Source: Comamonadaceae bacterium
Lineage (GTDB): Bacteria; Pseudomonadota; Gammaproteobacteria; Burkholderiales; Burkholderiaceae_C
Assembly (NCBI GenBank): GCA_021299875.1
Contig: JAJTEW010000001.1
Coordinates: forward strand, 372,001 to 436,000
Direction of reading: 5' to 3'
DNA: 64,000 nucleotides
Made by a program: the position numbers and the translations under genes. Positions 21,321 through 31,523 of this stretch are shown here, one piece after another (within the stretch, counting starts at the first letter, position 1; every line of letters starts with the position of its first letter). The notes under the pieces were generated by a model that searched no databases, was not told where the DNA came from, and was given only the letters and a program-made list of their open reading frames with translations.

Positions 21321-22615
21321 ACGCCCCTGCCGCTTCCCACACCTTGCCCGGACAACCGCACATCGCCTACCAAAACCATGGGCTGATGGTGGAAGGCGTG
21401 CGCTTGTCTGACCTGGCCGATGCGTACGGCACGCCTTTGTTTGTGTATTCCAAAGCCGCCATGTTGTCGGCGCTGGCCGCCTACCAGCGCGGTTTTGCCG
21501 GACGGAAAGCGCAAATTTGCTATGCCATGAAGGCCAACTCCAGTCTGGCCGTGTTGCAGGTTTTTGCCGACGCTGGATGCGGCTTTGACATCGTCTCTGG
21601 CGGTGAACTGGCCCGCGTGCTGGCCGCTGGCGGCGACCCTGCCAAAGTGATTTTTTCGGGTGTGGGCAAGACCCGCGCAGAAATGCAACAAGCGCTGCAA
21701 ATCGGCATTGGCTGCTTCAATGTGGAAAGCGAAGCCGAGTTGGATGTGCTCAGCCAAGTGGCCGTCAAAGCGGGCAAACGGGCCCCGGTCAGCCTGCGCG
21801 TGAACCCCAACGTCGACCCCAAGACGCACCCCTACATTTCGACAGGCCTCAAAGGCAATAAATTTGGCATCGCGCACGAAGACACGCTGCGCGCCTACCG
21901 CCACGCCGCCAGTTTGCCGGGCCTGCACGTCGTGGGCATCGATTGCCACATCGGCTCCCAAATCACCGAAACCACGCCTTATCTGGACGCGATGGACCGG
22001 GTGCTGGACTTGGTGTCTGAAATTGAAGCCGCAGGCATTCCCATCCACCACATCGATTTTGGGGGTGGCTTGGGCATCAATTACAACGGCGATACCCCCC
22101 CTGAGGCGGATGCGCTGTGGGCACAACTGTTGGCCAAGCTCGATGCCCGCGGCTACGGCCAGCGGCAACTCATGATCGAGCCAGGGCGCTCCTTGGTGGG
22201 CAATGCCGGTGTGTGCTTGACCGAAGTCATGTACCTCAAACCCGGCGAACAAAAGAACTTCTGCATCGTCGATGCCGCCATGAACGACCTGCCCCGCCCC
22301 GCCATGTACCAAGCCTTTCACCAAATCGTGCCAGTCTCGCCGCGCAACACGACCGATGGTGACGTCAGCGTGGTGTACGACGTGGTGGGCCCTGTGTGTG
22401 AAAGCGGTGACTGGATCGGACGTGACCGATCCTTGGTGGTGCAAGCTGGCGACACGCTGGCGGTGCTCTCGGCTGGCGCTTATTGCATGAGCATGGCCAG
22501 CAATTACAACACCCGTGGACGCGCTGCCGAGATCCTGGTCGATGGCACCCAAGCCCATCTCATTCGCCAACGCGAGTCGGCATTTGACACCTTCGCGCTG
22601 GAGCAGTTGGTCTAA
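21317..22615 (+). CDS. lysA: Diaminopimelate decarboxylase
   Basis: LysA decarboxylates meso-diaminopimelate to lysine with pyridoxal phosphate. The 432-residue protein shows the PLP-lysine motif ICYAMKANSSLAVL, the HIGSQI substrate and cofactor region, GGGLGINY, the phosphate-binding EPGRSLVGNAG, and near the C-terminus CESGDWIGRDR and SAGAYCMSMASNYN. Length is usual. It is translationally coupled to lptM and converges on msrQ. Confidence 0.97.
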   Translation: MNAPAASHTLPGQPHIAYQNHGLMVEGVRLSDLADAYGTPLFVYSKAAMLSALAAYQRGFAGRKAQICYAMKANSSLAVLQVFADAGCGFDIVSGGELARVLAAGGDPAKVIFSGVGKTRAEMQQALQIGIGCFNVESEAELDVLSQVAVKAGKRAPVSLRVNPNVDPKTHPYISTGLKGNKFGIAHEDTLRAYRHAASLPGLHVVGIDCHIGSQITETTPYLDAMDRVLDLVSEIEAAGIPIHHIDFGGGLGINYNGDTPPEADALWAQLLAKLDARGYGQRQLMIEPGRSLVGNAGVCLTEVMYLKPGEQKNFCIVDAAMNDLPRPAMYQAFHQIVPVSPRNTTDGDVSVVYDVVGPVCESGDWIGRDRSLVVQAGDTLAVLSAGAYCMSMASNYNTRGRAAEILVDGTQAHLIRQRESAFDTFALEQLV

Positions 22616-22624
22616 GCACCCTGT

Positions 22625-23224
22625 TCAGATGGACCTGCGGATTTTCAGCAAACGCCACCCCAACAAGCCCGCCAAAATGGCGGCATAGACCAGCACTTCG
22701 TCAAAGTCCTGTTTGCCCGCACGCATCCACCAAAAGTGCAGCACGGCCAGCACGGCAACCAGGTAAACGCCCCTGTGCAGCCACTGCCAACGTCGGCCAC
22801 CCAGCCAGCGCATGGCGCGGTTGAATGAAGTGGCGGCCAGCGCCAGCAAGATCACAAAGGCACCGAAACCCAACCCGATGAAGGGGCGTTTGATGATGTC
22901 TTGCAGCGTCTCCGCCACATCAAAGCCCATGTCAAACCAGGCATAACTCAGCATGTGCAGGCTGGCATAGGCAAACACCAACAGGCCCAACATGCGCCGA
23001 AACCTGGCCAACTCGGGCCATCCCACCCAGCTGCGCAATGGGGTCACGGCCAAGACGACACACAAGCCACGCAAGGTCCAATCGCCGGTGGCCCGAATCA
23101 AGGCCTCTGCCGGGTTGGCGCCCAGTTGGTCTTGCACCGTCTGCAGCACCAACCAGGCCATGGGCATCAAACCCACCAGCAACAACGCCCACCAAGCGGC
23201 CGGGTGACGCAGTGCCGCTCTCAT
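22625..23224 (-). CDS. msrQ: MsrQ, haem-binding membrane subunit of the MsrPQ methionine sulfoxide reductase
   Basis: MsrQ passes electrons through the inner membrane to the periplasmic reductase MsrP. The 199-residue protein has about six membrane helices and conserved histidines for haem (ASLHMLSYAW, WQWLHRGVYLVAVLAVLHFWW). It follows msrP by 28 bp, as expected for the two-gene operon that repairs oxidised periplasmic methionines. Confidence 0.95.
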   Translation of the reverse strand: MRAALRHPAAWWALLLVGLMPMAWLVLQTVQDQLGANPAEALIRATGDWTLRGLCVVLAVTPLRSWVGWPELARFRRMLGLLVFAYASLHMLSYAWFDMGFDVAETLQDIIKRPFIGLGFGAFVILLALAATSFNRAMRWLGGRRWQWLHRGVYLVAVLAVLHFWWMRAGKQDFDEVLVYAAILAGLLGWRLLKIRRSI

Positions 23225-23252
23225 GTCCTCAAAAAAATGGCGGCTTGGCGCA

Positions 23253-24248
23253 TCAGAAGAACTTTTTCAAGTCCATTCCGGCGTACAACTGACCTACTTG
23301 TGTTTCGTAGCCATTGAACATCAGGGTCTTGCGCTTTTTGGCCAACAAACCGTCCTCGCCAATGCGCCGCTCGGTGGCCTGGCTCCAGCGTGGGTGGTCT
23401 ACCAAGGGGTTGACGTTGGAATAAAAGCCATATTCTTGGGGAGCCGATTTTTCCCAAGAGATCACAGGCTGTTTGTCGGTGAAGCGGATCTTGACCAAAC
23501 TCTTGCCACTCTTGAAACCGTACTTCCATGGCACCACCAAACGCAGGGGCGCGCCGTTTTGCTTGGGCATGACTTCGCCGTACATGCCAAACGCCAACAT
23601 GGTCAACGGGTGCATGGCCTCGTCCATGCGCAAACCTTCCAAATAAGGCCAATCGACAACACCGCCCCGCACTCCGGGCATGGTTTTGGGGTCGGCCAAA
23701 GTCACAAATTCCACGTACTTGGCGCCTGGCAGGGGCTCGACACGGCGAATCAGATCGGCCAATGAGTACCCTATCCAAGGGATCACCATGGACCATCCTT
23801 CGACACAACGCAGGCGGTAAATGCGCTCTTCCATGGCGCCCCACTTCATCATGTCCTCCAAATTCACGCGACCCGGGTTTTTGACCAAGCCTTCGATCTC
23901 CACGCTCCAAGGCTCAGTTTTGAGTGTGTGCGCTCGTTTGGCCGGATCGGCTTTGTCGGTGCCAAACTCGTAAAAATTGTTGTAGGTCGTCGCGTCTTTG
24001 TAGGGCGTCAATTTGTCCATGACCACCCCACCTGCCAGTTTGGTGGGCACAGAAGCCATGGGCGGCAACTGCCCCGGACGAACCATTTGCGCCTGCGCAT
24101 CGCGCACGCCCCAAGCGGCCAAGGCCAAGCCCGCTGAACCCATGGCCGCTTGGCGAATCAGCGCCCTTCGCTGCAAATAGACCGACTCTGGGGTGATCTC
24201 ACTGGACACGGGATGCTGAAAACCAGAGCGGGAAGATAAGAAGATCAT
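23253..24248 (-). CDS. msrP: MsrP, periplasmic molybdopterin methionine sulfoxide reductase
   Basis: The 331-residue catalytic subunit. A twin-arginine signal is visible ([22 protein letters not shown], cut after AQA), so it is exported folded with its molybdopterin. The conserved Cys ligand lies in [14 protein letters not shown], and [16 protein letters not shown] is typical of the family. The ATG at 24248 is chosen over one seven codons earlier because AAAGG lies 8 bp upstream. It is cotranscribed with msrQ. Confidence 0.95.
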   Translation of the reverse strand: MIFLSSRSGFQHPVSSEITPESVYLQRRALIRQAAMGSAGLALAAWGVRDAQAQMVRPGQLPPMASVPTKLAGGVVMDKLTPYKDATTYNNFYEFGTDKADPAKRAHTLKTEPWSVEIEGLVKNPGRVNLEDMMKWGAMEERIYRLRCVEGWSMVIPWIGYSLADLIRRVEPLPGAKYVEFVTLADPKTMPGVRGGVVDWPYLEGLRMDEAMHPLTMLAFGMYGEVMPKQNGAPLRLVVPWKYGFKSGKSLVKIRFTDKQPVISWEKSAPQEYGFYSNVNPLVDHPRWSQATERRIGEDGLLAKKRKTLMFNGYETQVGQLYAGMDLKKFF

Positions 24249-24410
24249 GGTTGAACCTTTAAAAGTCACACGGTGATTGTGAACTTTTCGGCCGCTGGCT
24301 GCAGAAACCAGTCATTTCAAAGATGATTGGTCTTGCGCCAAAGTCATGACTTCCCCGTGATTTTCATGCATGGAGAAAACCTGCCCCGCTCAACCGGCAG
24401 TGGCCTCGAA

Positions 24411-25721
24411 TCAGAGCGTGCCGTAACTGTGCAGACCACTGAGGAACATGTTCACACCCAAGAAGGCAAAGGTCGTGATGCCCAAGCCCACCAAGGCCCA
24501 CCAAGCAGCCACCGTACCGCGCAGGCCTTTCATGAGACGCATGTGCAACCAGGCCGCGTAGTTCAACCAAACGATCAGGGCCCAGGTCTCCTTCGGGTCC
24601 CAGCTCCAATAACCACCCCATGCCTCTGCCGCCCACAAAGCGCCCAGCACCGTGGCGATGGTGAAGAAGGCAAAGCCCACAGCGATGGATTTGTACATCA
24701 CATCGTCCAGGATTTCAAAGGAGGGCAGTCGCTCGGCGATGCGTCGACGACCGAGCAAAATGCCCGCCACGATGAAGGCGGATATGCCGAAGTAAACCAT
24801 CCAATAGCTGCTGGTCTGGTCGTTGGCCGATTGGCGAAACACCACAGGCTCAAAGCACAACACAATGCCCAGCAGCCAAAGTGGCGCTAACTTGTACCAA
24901 CGGGTTTCAGTGGCTTGTTGCTTGATCAGGTAGGCAAAGGCCACCATGGCCGCCAAAGCAAAGGTGCCGTAACCAATGAAGTTGGCCGGAACGTGCAACT
25001 TCATCCACCAGCTCTTGAGGGCGGGCACCAAGGGCTGAATCTCGTGGGCTTCACGCACCAGCGTGTACCAGAGCAAAAAGCCTACGGCCGCACTCACCAC
25101 CAACATGACGAATGCGCCCAGAGCACGGGTCTTGTATTGCGCTTCGTAGTACAGATAAAAAGCCGTCGTCATCCAGCAAAACATGATGAAGACTTCGTAC
25201 AGGTTGCTCACCGGGATGTGCCCGATGTCTGGGCCTAACTGGTGGCTTTCGTACCAGCGCACCAGGGTACCGATCAGGGCCAAGCCCACCGCCACCCAAG
25301 CCATGCGCGAGCCCAAAGACTCCATCGCATCAGCCTGACCTCGGATGAATATGCCCGCCCAATAAAAAACGGTGCTGATGAAAAACAGCATGCTCATCCA
25401 CAGGATGGCCGACTGGCTCGACAAAAAGTACTTGAGCAAGAACACCTGCTCGGACCGGGCCAGGTCACCCTGATACAGGTAAATGGCCCACAAAGACAAA
25501 CCCGTCACCACCAAAATCAAGGTGCGCAAGGGGCGCCAAAACCAAGCCAACCAAATCACAGCAGGCAAGCTGCCGATCAGGATGGCCTGCTCGTAAACGT
25601 CCATCGCATGCTGGTAGCGGGTGAATGCAAACACCGTACCCAACAGCGCCAACAGGGCAAAGCCCCAATCCAGCGCCGAGCGGCTGGAAAAGTAGCCTGG
25701 ATTCAAAGTGACAGTGGTCAT
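24411..25721 (-). CDS. ccsB: Cytochrome c biogenesis protein CcsB/ResC
   Basis: A 436-residue polytopic membrane protein of System II cytochrome c maturation, which carries haem across the membrane and attaches it to CXXCH motifs. The haem-handling WWD signature is WGGYWSWDPKETWALIVWLNYAAWLH near residue 360, and conserved histidines flank it. It overlaps resB by 4 bp, so the pair forms the haem lyase unit. Confidence 0.95.
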   Translation of the reverse strand: MTTVTLNPGYFSSRSALDWGFALLALLGTVFAFTRYQHAMDVYEQAILIGSLPAVIWLAWFWRPLRTLILVVTGLSLWAIYLYQGDLARSEQVFLLKYFLSSQSAILWMSMLFFISTVFYWAGIFIRGQADAMESLGSRMAWVAVGLALIGTLVRWYESHQLGPDIGHIPVSNLYEVFIMFCWMTTAFYLYYEAQYKTRALGAFVMLVVSAAVGFLLWYTLVREAHEIQPLVPALKSWWMKLHVPANFIGYGTFALAAMVAFAYLIKQQATETRWYKLAPLWLLGIVLCFEPVVFRQSANDQTSSYWMVYFGISAFIVAGILLGRRRIAERLPSFEILDDVMYKSIAVGFAFFTIATVLGALWAAEAWGGYWSWDPKETWALIVWLNYAAWLHMRLMKGLRGTVAAWWALVGLGITTFAFLGVNMFLSGLHSYGTL

Positions 25722-27844
25722 GGTGCTTTCTCGGAGCGGCCCAACAATCGGGCGGTCAATTGGTCAAATTCACGGTCAACGTCCATGGTCTTGCGGTTGG
25801 ACGACAACGCCATGCTCGCTTGGGCCCCCCCGCCGTGCGGCGACAGCCAGACCCACAAGCGACGGTCTCGAACATACAGCATTGCAAAAATACCCAAGAT
25901 CAAAAGGGCACACCCCAAGTACACGATGGACTGACCGGGCGCTCGGGCCACCTGGAACACGCTGGCTTGCACCTGCTTGAAGTCTTTCAGCAAAAACGTC
26001 ATGGGCGCAGGGTAGAACGGCGCATCCGACAGCGCCAGCACCGCCTGAGTCATGAAGCCTTGCACCTGCTCTGAAGGCATCGGTTTGGCACCGGCTTGCT
26101 CCCGGGCCACCGCGTCCAGCTCAAACAAGGCACCGTTCAAAATGCGCACAAACATTTCGCCTGCACGGGCACGCTCGGCCTCGGGCACATTCGACTCCAA
26201 GAAATCCGCCAAGGCCTGCAAACCCGAAACCTGCTTGCCCTGCACCTGCTCCAAACCCGCAAACAGGCCCAAAGAGCGGGCTGCCGAATCGGCCAGTTGC
26301 GGGGTCAACTCGGGGCGTTGTGGGTCCACCGCCTTGCGGGCGTAACGCTGGACCGCACGGTTGCGCAGCTCGGGCGTTTCAAGCGCGGCGCGCAAACGGA
26401 TGAAACCGGTCAACTCGCTGTTTTCATCGGCCGGTGGGCGCAGATAACGGAAAGGCTCACTGGGTGTCTCGCGCATGCCCAGCAAAAACACGGGCACACC
26501 GTCACCCGTGTCCACAGGCAACATGTAATTGTTGTACTCGCGCGCTTGGCCTGCGCCATCGCGCAGCTTGTAACTCACACTGGGTCCCACATTGCGCAGC
26601 TCTTTGGTTTGCGTCGTTTTATTGCCCGCCCCCAAACGCTCATCGATGGCGCTGCGCAAATCGACTTTGCGCACATCCACCGCCGTGCCTTGGGGGCCTT
26701 CGCCACCCGACATGTTCTCGACGTTGATCACGCGCAGTCCGGTGAACTCCAGGCTCATTTTCTCGTTGCCATTGGTCAGGTCGGTGCTGCCGCCAATGGT
26801 GCCTTCCACTTCGAAAGATTTGGTGGCTGCCGCCATGGGCACGGCTTGCAAAGTGACCTGCGAGCCACCGTCGTCGAAGCTGGACTGGTAGATGTTGATG
26901 CCCTTGAAGCTGGCCGGGTGGTTGACCTCGACACGCGCTTCCCGCTTCTCGCCCGTGGCCTTGTCGTGGATGATGATGTCGCTGGCAAAGAGCTTGGGCA
27001 TGCCGGTCGAGTAGTACTCGACGATGAACTTTTTCAGCTCGATCACAAAGGGCAACTCTTGCAGCAAGATGCCATTGGACTGGCTCAAAATCGCCGTGCC
27101 CGACGCGGTGTCCTCGGCCACCAGCAAATTGCCTCGAAAAGCCAAGTTGCGCTCGGACAATCGGTGCTGCGCAGGCACATCGGCAATCAAGCCGCCCCCG
27201 TTGTAAATCTCCTTGCCGCCCAACCACATCTGGGCGCGCACCGCCAGGTCACCGTCCAGCAAACCACCCACACACACCAATACGATGGCCGAGTGCGCCG
27301 CGATGTAACCGATCTTGTTGGCCGCACCGGCTTTGGCCGCCAGCATCCAGCCCTTGCCCGCTGGTGTATCGCGCTCTTGCAGCTTGACTTTCCACCCCCC
27401 TGTGGCCAGCAAAGCCCCCAACCGTTTGGCGGCAAGCTCAGGCACCTCGTTCAAATGGCCTTCGGCCTTGTGGTGGAAGGCTTTCAGGCTTTGCTCGCGG
27501 ATGTTTTCTTTGTAGTTTTGGAGGTCAACCCAAATTTTGGGGGCATTGCGGGCAATGCACAAACTGGTGCTGACGACCAGAAAAGCCAGAATCAACAAGA
27601 ACCACCAAGCGCTGTAGACCGAGTTGAGTTTGAGAGTGGCAAACAATTCAGCCCAAAACGGTCCAAATTGGTTGATGTAGTTGTTGGTGGGCTCGTTTTG
27701 CTTGAGCACCGTGCCGATCACCGAAGCGATGCAAATGACCGTCAGCAGCGAAATCGCAAACCGCATGGACGACAGCAACTCGATCACGGCCTGCCCTCGG
27801 GGCGAGCCGCGCTCGGATTCGGGGCTGGAAGCAACAGTGGTCAT
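25718..27844 (-). CDS. resB: Cytochrome c biogenesis protein ResB
   Basis: Partner of CcsB in System II maturation. The 708-residue protein has three N-terminal membrane helices (residues about 28-50, 73-95, 180-200), a large periplasmic domain, and a last helix near residue 645 (SIVYLGCALLILGIFAMLY). N-terminal FAISLLTVICIASVIGTVLKQNE is typical of ResB. The next gene upstream encodes a cytochrome c4, a likely client. Confidence 0.93.
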   Translation of the reverse strand: MTTVASSPESERGSPRGQAVIELLSSMRFAISLLTVICIASVIGTVLKQNEPTNNYINQFGPFWAELFATLKLNSVYSAWWFLLILAFLVVSTSLCIARNAPKIWVDLQNYKENIREQSLKAFHHKAEGHLNEVPELAAKRLGALLATGGWKVKLQERDTPAGKGWMLAAKAGAANKIGYIAAHSAIVLVCVGGLLDGDLAVRAQMWLGGKEIYNGGGLIADVPAQHRLSERNLAFRGNLLVAEDTASGTAILSQSNGILLQELPFVIELKKFIVEYYSTGMPKLFASDIIIHDKATGEKREARVEVNHPASFKGINIYQSSFDDGGSQVTLQAVPMAAATKSFEVEGTIGGSTDLTNGNEKMSLEFTGLRVINVENMSGGEGPQGTAVDVRKVDLRSAIDERLGAGNKTTQTKELRNVGPSVSYKLRDGAGQAREYNNYMLPVDTGDGVPVFLLGMRETPSEPFRYLRPPADENSELTGFIRLRAALETPELRNRAVQRYARKAVDPQRPELTPQLADSAARSLGLFAGLEQVQGKQVSGLQALADFLESNVPEAERARAGEMFVRILNGALFELDAVAREQAGAKPMPSEQVQGFMTQAVLALSDAPFYPAPMTFLLKDFKQVQASVFQVARAPGQSIVYLGCALLILGIFAMLYVRDRRLWVWLSPHGGGAQASMALSSNRKTMDVDREFDQLTARLLGRSEKAP

Positions 27845-27905
27845 GGGGTGTTTGAGTGAATAGACCAGCCCAAAGAGGGAAAGTGGTGCGCGTGAGAAAC
27901 AACAA

Positions 27906-27923
27906 AGGCCGGAAAACCGGCCT
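27906..27923 (-). terminator. Possible rho-independent terminator after the cytochrome c4 gene
   Basis: A 7-bp GC-rich stem (AGGCCGG/CCGGCCT) with a 4-base loop is followed on the minus strand by TTTGTTGTTT. The T tract is broken, so termination may be weak and some readthrough into resB is possible. Confidence 0.4.
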
Positions 27924-28042
27924 GGGTATGCGTCATATCAGCCGGTGCTTAATTGTGCCGCAGGCTCTGGGCCTTTGGCGCAAAACCCCCAAAGGGGTAC
28001 AGGGCAAAACCACCCTGCTCCAAGCACACGGCTGAGCCAGGC

Positions 28043-28675
28043 TCAGCGAAGGCCCGCGATGTAATCCGACACGGCCTTGATTTCACGGTCATTCATCTTG
28101 GCCGCCACTTGGGTCATTTGCAGGTTGTTCTTGCGCACACCTTCACGGAATTGAACCAGCTGAGCAGCGGTGTACTCGGCGTGCTGACCCGCCAAGCGAG
28201 GGTACTGTGAAGGCATGCCCGCACCGTTGGGGGAATGGCAGCTCACGCAAGCGGCGATCTGACGGTCTGGAATGCCACCGCGGTAAATGCGCTCCCCCCA
28301 AGCCACGGTCTCTTTGGCATTGGCAAAGCCGGGCTTAGCCTGCTTGGAGGCCAACCAAAAAGCAATGTTGCGCATGTCGTCGTCGCTCAGCGCAGCGACC
28401 ATGCCGCTCATCACGGCGTTGGCACGCTTGCCTGATTTGTACTCTTGCAATTGCTTGAGCAGGTATTCGGGGTGTTGTTGGGCCAACTTGGGGTTGGAAG
28501 GCGTGCTGGAGTTGCCGTCTGCAGCGTGGCAAGCCACACAGGCTTGGCTGAAAATGGCTTCACCTTTGGCCAAGTCGGGCTTGGCAGCCTTGCTAACCGG
28601 GCCAGCGGCCAGGGCAGAACCGGCCACCAAGGCGGCCGACAGAGCGGTGATCAAGTGAGAGAAAATCGGCTTCAT
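28043..28675 (-). CDS. Dihaem cytochrome c4-type protein
   Basis: A 210-residue periplasmic electron carrier with a signal peptide (MKPIFSHLITALSAALVAGSALA) and two haem-binding motifs, CVACH and CVSCH, each in a class I cytochrome domain with a downstream Met ligand. The two-domain repeat is typical of cytochrome c4/c553, which feeds terminal oxidases. The ATG at 28675 fits the signal peptide. It lies next to the resB-ccsB maturation genes. Confidence 0.92.
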   Translation of the reverse strand: MKPIFSHLITALSAALVAGSALAAGPVSKAAKPDLAKGEAIFSQACVACHAADGNSSTPSNPKLAQQHPEYLLKQLQEYKSGKRANAVMSGMVAALSDDDMRNIAFWLASKQAKPGFANAKETVAWGERIYRGGIPDRQIAACVSCHSPNGAGMPSQYPRLAGQHAEYTAAQLVQFREGVRKNNLQMTQVAAKMNDREIKAVSDYIAGLR

Positions 28676-28690
28676 GGCAGGGTCCAAGAG

Positions 28691-28718
28691 TTGGCGCAAA
28701 ACCCAAGGATTCTACAAT
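28691..28718 (+). promoter_or_regulatory. Sigma-70-type promoter of ysxC
   Basis: TTGGCG (28691-28696), a 16-bp spacer and TACAAT (28713-28718) lie 45 bp before the ysxC ATG at 28763. Confidence 0.5.
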
Positions 28719-28762
28719 GAGGTCCGCGTCAGTTTCCTGACGACCCAAGGTATCCCTGATTT

Positions 28763-29542
28763 ATGAGCTCCCGCCCGCATGTTCGCGTTCCAGCAAGTCC
28801 TACAAAAGTCCCCAAAGCCACTGTGGCCGTGACTTCTGTGATTCGGAATACCCCCGCAGCTGTCACGCCCATGGGCTGGATGCACACCGCCCGGTTTTTG
28901 ACCACCGCCGCGCAACTGCACCACTTGCCCGCCATGGACACACCCGAAATCGCCTTTGTGGGCCGTTCGAACGCCGGCAAATCCACCTGCATCAACACCC
29001 TGACACAAAAGAAACAACTGGCCTTTGCCTCCAAAAAGCCCGGCCGTACCCAACACATCAACCTGTTCGCTTTAGGCAAACAAGGCATCACCGATGCCGT
29101 GCTGGCCGATTTGCCCGGTTACGGCTACGCCGCTGTGGCCAAAATGGACAAGCTGCGCTGGCAGCAGGTCATGGCCAACTACCTGGTCAGCCGCGAGAAC
29201 CTCAAGGGCATCGTCATGATGTGCGATCCGCGCCACGGCCTGACCGAACTCGACGACATCCTGCTGGAAGTGATTCGTCCGCGCGTTGAAGAGGGCCTGA
29301 AGTTCCTGATCATTTTGACCAAAGCCGACAAGCTCACCCGCGCTGAGCAAGCCAAGGCCTTGTCGATTGCGCGACTGCAGGCCGGTGGCGGCGAAGTCAA
29401 ACTCTTTTCGGCCTTGAAAAAGCAGGGGGTGGACGAAGTGGCCCAACTGCTGTGGGACTGGACCCATCCGGCCGAGGGCGCTGTGGCTGAAACCCAAGCC
29501 GCCGAGCCACCCGAAGAAGAACCCGAAGCCCTGGACGAGTGA
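28763..29542 (+). CDS. ysxC: Ribosome biogenesis GTPase YsxC/EngB
   Basis: An essential GTPase needed for large-subunit ribosome assembly. The 259-residue protein has G1 GRSNAGKSTCINTL, G3 DLPGYGYA and G4 TKADK motifs in order. It is longer than the roughly 200-residue core: about 50 extra residues at the N-terminus and an acidic tail (EPPEEEPEALDE). It is divergent from the cytochrome c4 gene. Confidence 0.95.
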   Translation: MSSRPHVRVPASPTKVPKATVAVTSVIRNTPAAVTPMGWMHTARFLTTAAQLHHLPAMDTPEIAFVGRSNAGKSTCINTLTQKKQLAFASKKPGRTQHINLFALGKQGITDAVLADLPGYGYAAVAKMDKLRWQQVMANYLVSRENLKGIVMMCDPRHGLTELDDILLEVIRPRVEEGLKFLIILTKADKLTRAEQAKALSIARLQAGGGEVKLFSALKKQGVDEVAQLLWDWTHPAEGAVAETQAAEPPEEEPEALDE

Positions 29543-29612
29543 GCGAGTGAGCCCGCACTGGCGAGCGCCACGGCCCCACGCCTGCGACGGCGCCAACCCC
29601 AAGTGATCCGCT

Positions 29613-30602
29613 GTGCCTTTCTTAACAACTGCTCACCCTGACATCCAGACCTGGCAACAAGCCCTGCCGCATGGCGTCTCTTTGAGTTGCCGCGCTTGTG
29701 GCGACCCCGGCCGCCCCGTGCTGCTTTTTTTGCATGGTTTTCCTGAGGGCGCCTGGGTTTGGGACCCTTTGCTGGTGCATTTTTCAAAAACCGAGAATGG
29801 CGGTTACCGCTGCGTGGCTCCCAACCTGCGCGGCTACGAACGCTCCAGCGCCCCCGAAGACGTCAAAGCCTACCGGGCCAAACACCTGGTGCAAGACATC
29901 GCAGCGCTGATCGACACCGAATGCCAAACTCCGGATGGCCGTGCGCCACTGGCCGCTCTGATTGCACACGATTGGGGCGGTGCGGTGGCCTGGAGCTTGG
30001 CCAACCAGCACCCGGCTCTGTTGCAAAAACTGGTCATCGTCAACTCGCCTCACCCCGGCCCCTTTTTGCAGGCCTTACAAAACAACCCCGCGCAAATAAC
30101 GGCCAGCGCTTACATGAACTTTTTGGTGCGAGCCGATGCAGCCACCCAGCTGTCAGCCAATGACTTTGAACGCCTGTTTGGATTTTTAACGGGCCACGAC
30201 GCGTCACTGCAATCTCTCAGCACCCAGACCGCCGTCAGCCCAGATTGGCTCACGCCCGCAATCAAGGCGCGCTACCGCAATGTCTGGCAACACGGCCTGC
30301 AAGGCGGTCTCAACTACTACCGCGCTTCCCCCCTGCGCCCGGCCACCGCCACCGACCCGGGGGCCAGCGCCGTGCAGATCCCACCCGAGGCGCTGCGCAT
30401 CGAAGTGCCCACACTCGTGCTTTGGGCGCAAGACGATGTGGCGCTGCTGCCCTGCCTGACCGAGGGCTTGGACCGGCTCATCGCCGATTTGAAACTCGTG
30501 AACATTGCCAACGCCACCCACTGGGTGGTGCACGAACAGCCCCAGCGGGTGATCGATGAAATCGCGGTTTTTTTGGGATCGTCTACAGCGCCACAGCGCT
30601 GA
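29613..30602 (+). CDS. Alpha/beta hydrolase, epoxide-hydrolase-like
   Basis: A 329-residue alpha/beta-fold hydrolase starting at a GTG. The oxyanion region is FLHGFPEGAWVWD. The nucleophile elbow IAHDWGGAVAW has Asp rather than Ser, which points to the epoxide hydrolase/haloalkane dehalogenase branch. The likely acid is in VLWAQDDVALL and the base His in NATHWVVHEQP. Substrate unknown. It lies 70 bp after ysxC and may share its message. Confidence 0.8.
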   Translation: MPFLTTAHPDIQTWQQALPHGVSLSCRACGDPGRPVLLFLHGFPEGAWVWDPLLVHFSKTENGGYRCVAPNLRGYERSSAPEDVKAYRAKHLVQDIAALIDTECQTPDGRAPLAALIAHDWGGAVAWSLANQHPALLQKLVIVNSPHPGPFLQALQNNPAQITASAYMNFLVRADAATQLSANDFERLFGFLTGHDASLQSLSTQTAVSPDWLTPAIKARYRNVWQHGLQGGLNYYRASPLRPATATDPGASAVQIPPEALRIEVPTLVLWAQDDVALLPCLTEGLDRLIADLKLVNIANATHWVVHEQPQRVIDEIAVFLGSSTAPQR

Positions 30603-30640
30603 ACCTCGTCACCGAAAAGGGCGGCCACGCCCTGAGCGAT

Positions 30641-31507
30641 TCAATAAAACCCCGGCTCACCCTCGGGCCGGGTTTTGAATCGCTTGTGCACCCAGTAATA
30701 CTGTTCGGGCATGGTACTCACCCAATCGGCCAGCAACTGGTTCGTTCGCAACGTGTCTTGCTCTGGATCGTCGCTTGGAAAGTCAAGCAAAGGGGCATGC
30801 ACCTCGATGTCATAACCTTGCGCCGTCATCCGCGTCACCACAGGCACCACCCGCGCCCCGCTCGCCTTGGACAGCCTCGACAAAGAGCTCAGGGTGGCCG
30901 CTTTTTCCACCCCCATGAATGGGACAAAAATCGATTCTGATGGCCCGAAATCCATGTCTGGCGACAGGTGCAAAGGTTCACCTTTTTTGATGCCAGACAA
31001 AATTTGGCGCATGCCTTGACGACGGAAATAGGGCCGAACGTTGCCTGACCTTTCGCGACCTTGCCTGACCCAAGCTTCGACCTCAGGACGTGACTGCCCC
31101 ACAAAAATGAACGCCACAGGCCCCGGAACATCGAGCGAAACCGCCAACCCCCCCGCATCCAGACCCACAAAATGGGGGGCGAACATCAGCAAGGGGCCGG
31201 GTGCCGTCAAAAACGACAGGTCACCCACCCACCGTAAACGCTGCCGCACCAATGGCTCGGGCGCATGCCAGAGCCAAGAACGGTCCATGACCGATTGCCC
31301 AAAAGCCACAAAATGCCGATAAGCCAACGCATCGCGTTGCACTGCCGACAACTCCGGCATGGTTTTTTGGAGGTTCACCCGAACAATGTGACGGCGGCTG
31401 CGCGCAAAAACCCACAACACACCACCCAAAGCGGCGCCCAACAGCCTCACCCAAGGCAGCGGCAATTTCGCGCACACCCGCAGACAAGCGATCAGCAGTT
31501 TCACCAT
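30641..31507 (-). CDS. LpxL-type lysophospholipid/lipid A acyltransferase (second of pair)
   Basis: A 288-residue membrane-associated acyltransferase. The N-terminal helix (LLIACLRVCAKLPLPWVRLLGAALGGVLWVF) and the catalytic HX4D motif in APHFVGLD define the LpxL/HtrB family, which adds secondary acyl chains to lipid A or related lipids. PDMDFGPSESIFVPFMG is the usual PDQ-like block, with PDMDFG in place of PDQ. The start at 31507 is the one that gives the family N-terminus. It follows another homologue by 16 bp. Confidence 0.85.
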   Translation of the reverse strand: MVKLLIACLRVCAKLPLPWVRLLGAALGGVLWVFARSRRHIVRVNLQKTMPELSAVQRDALAYRHFVAFGQSVMDRSWLWHAPEPLVRQRLRWVGDLSFLTAPGPLLMFAPHFVGLDAGGLAVSLDVPGPVAFIFVGQSRPEVEAWVRQGRERSGNVRPYFRRQGMRQILSGIKKGEPLHLSPDMDFGPSESIFVPFMGVEKAATLSSLSRLSKASGARVVPVVTRMTAQGYDIEVHAPLLDFPSDDPEQDTLRTNQLLADWVSTMPEQYYWVHKRFKTRPEGEPGFY

Positions 31508-31523
31508 GTTGTTGTGCCTGTCA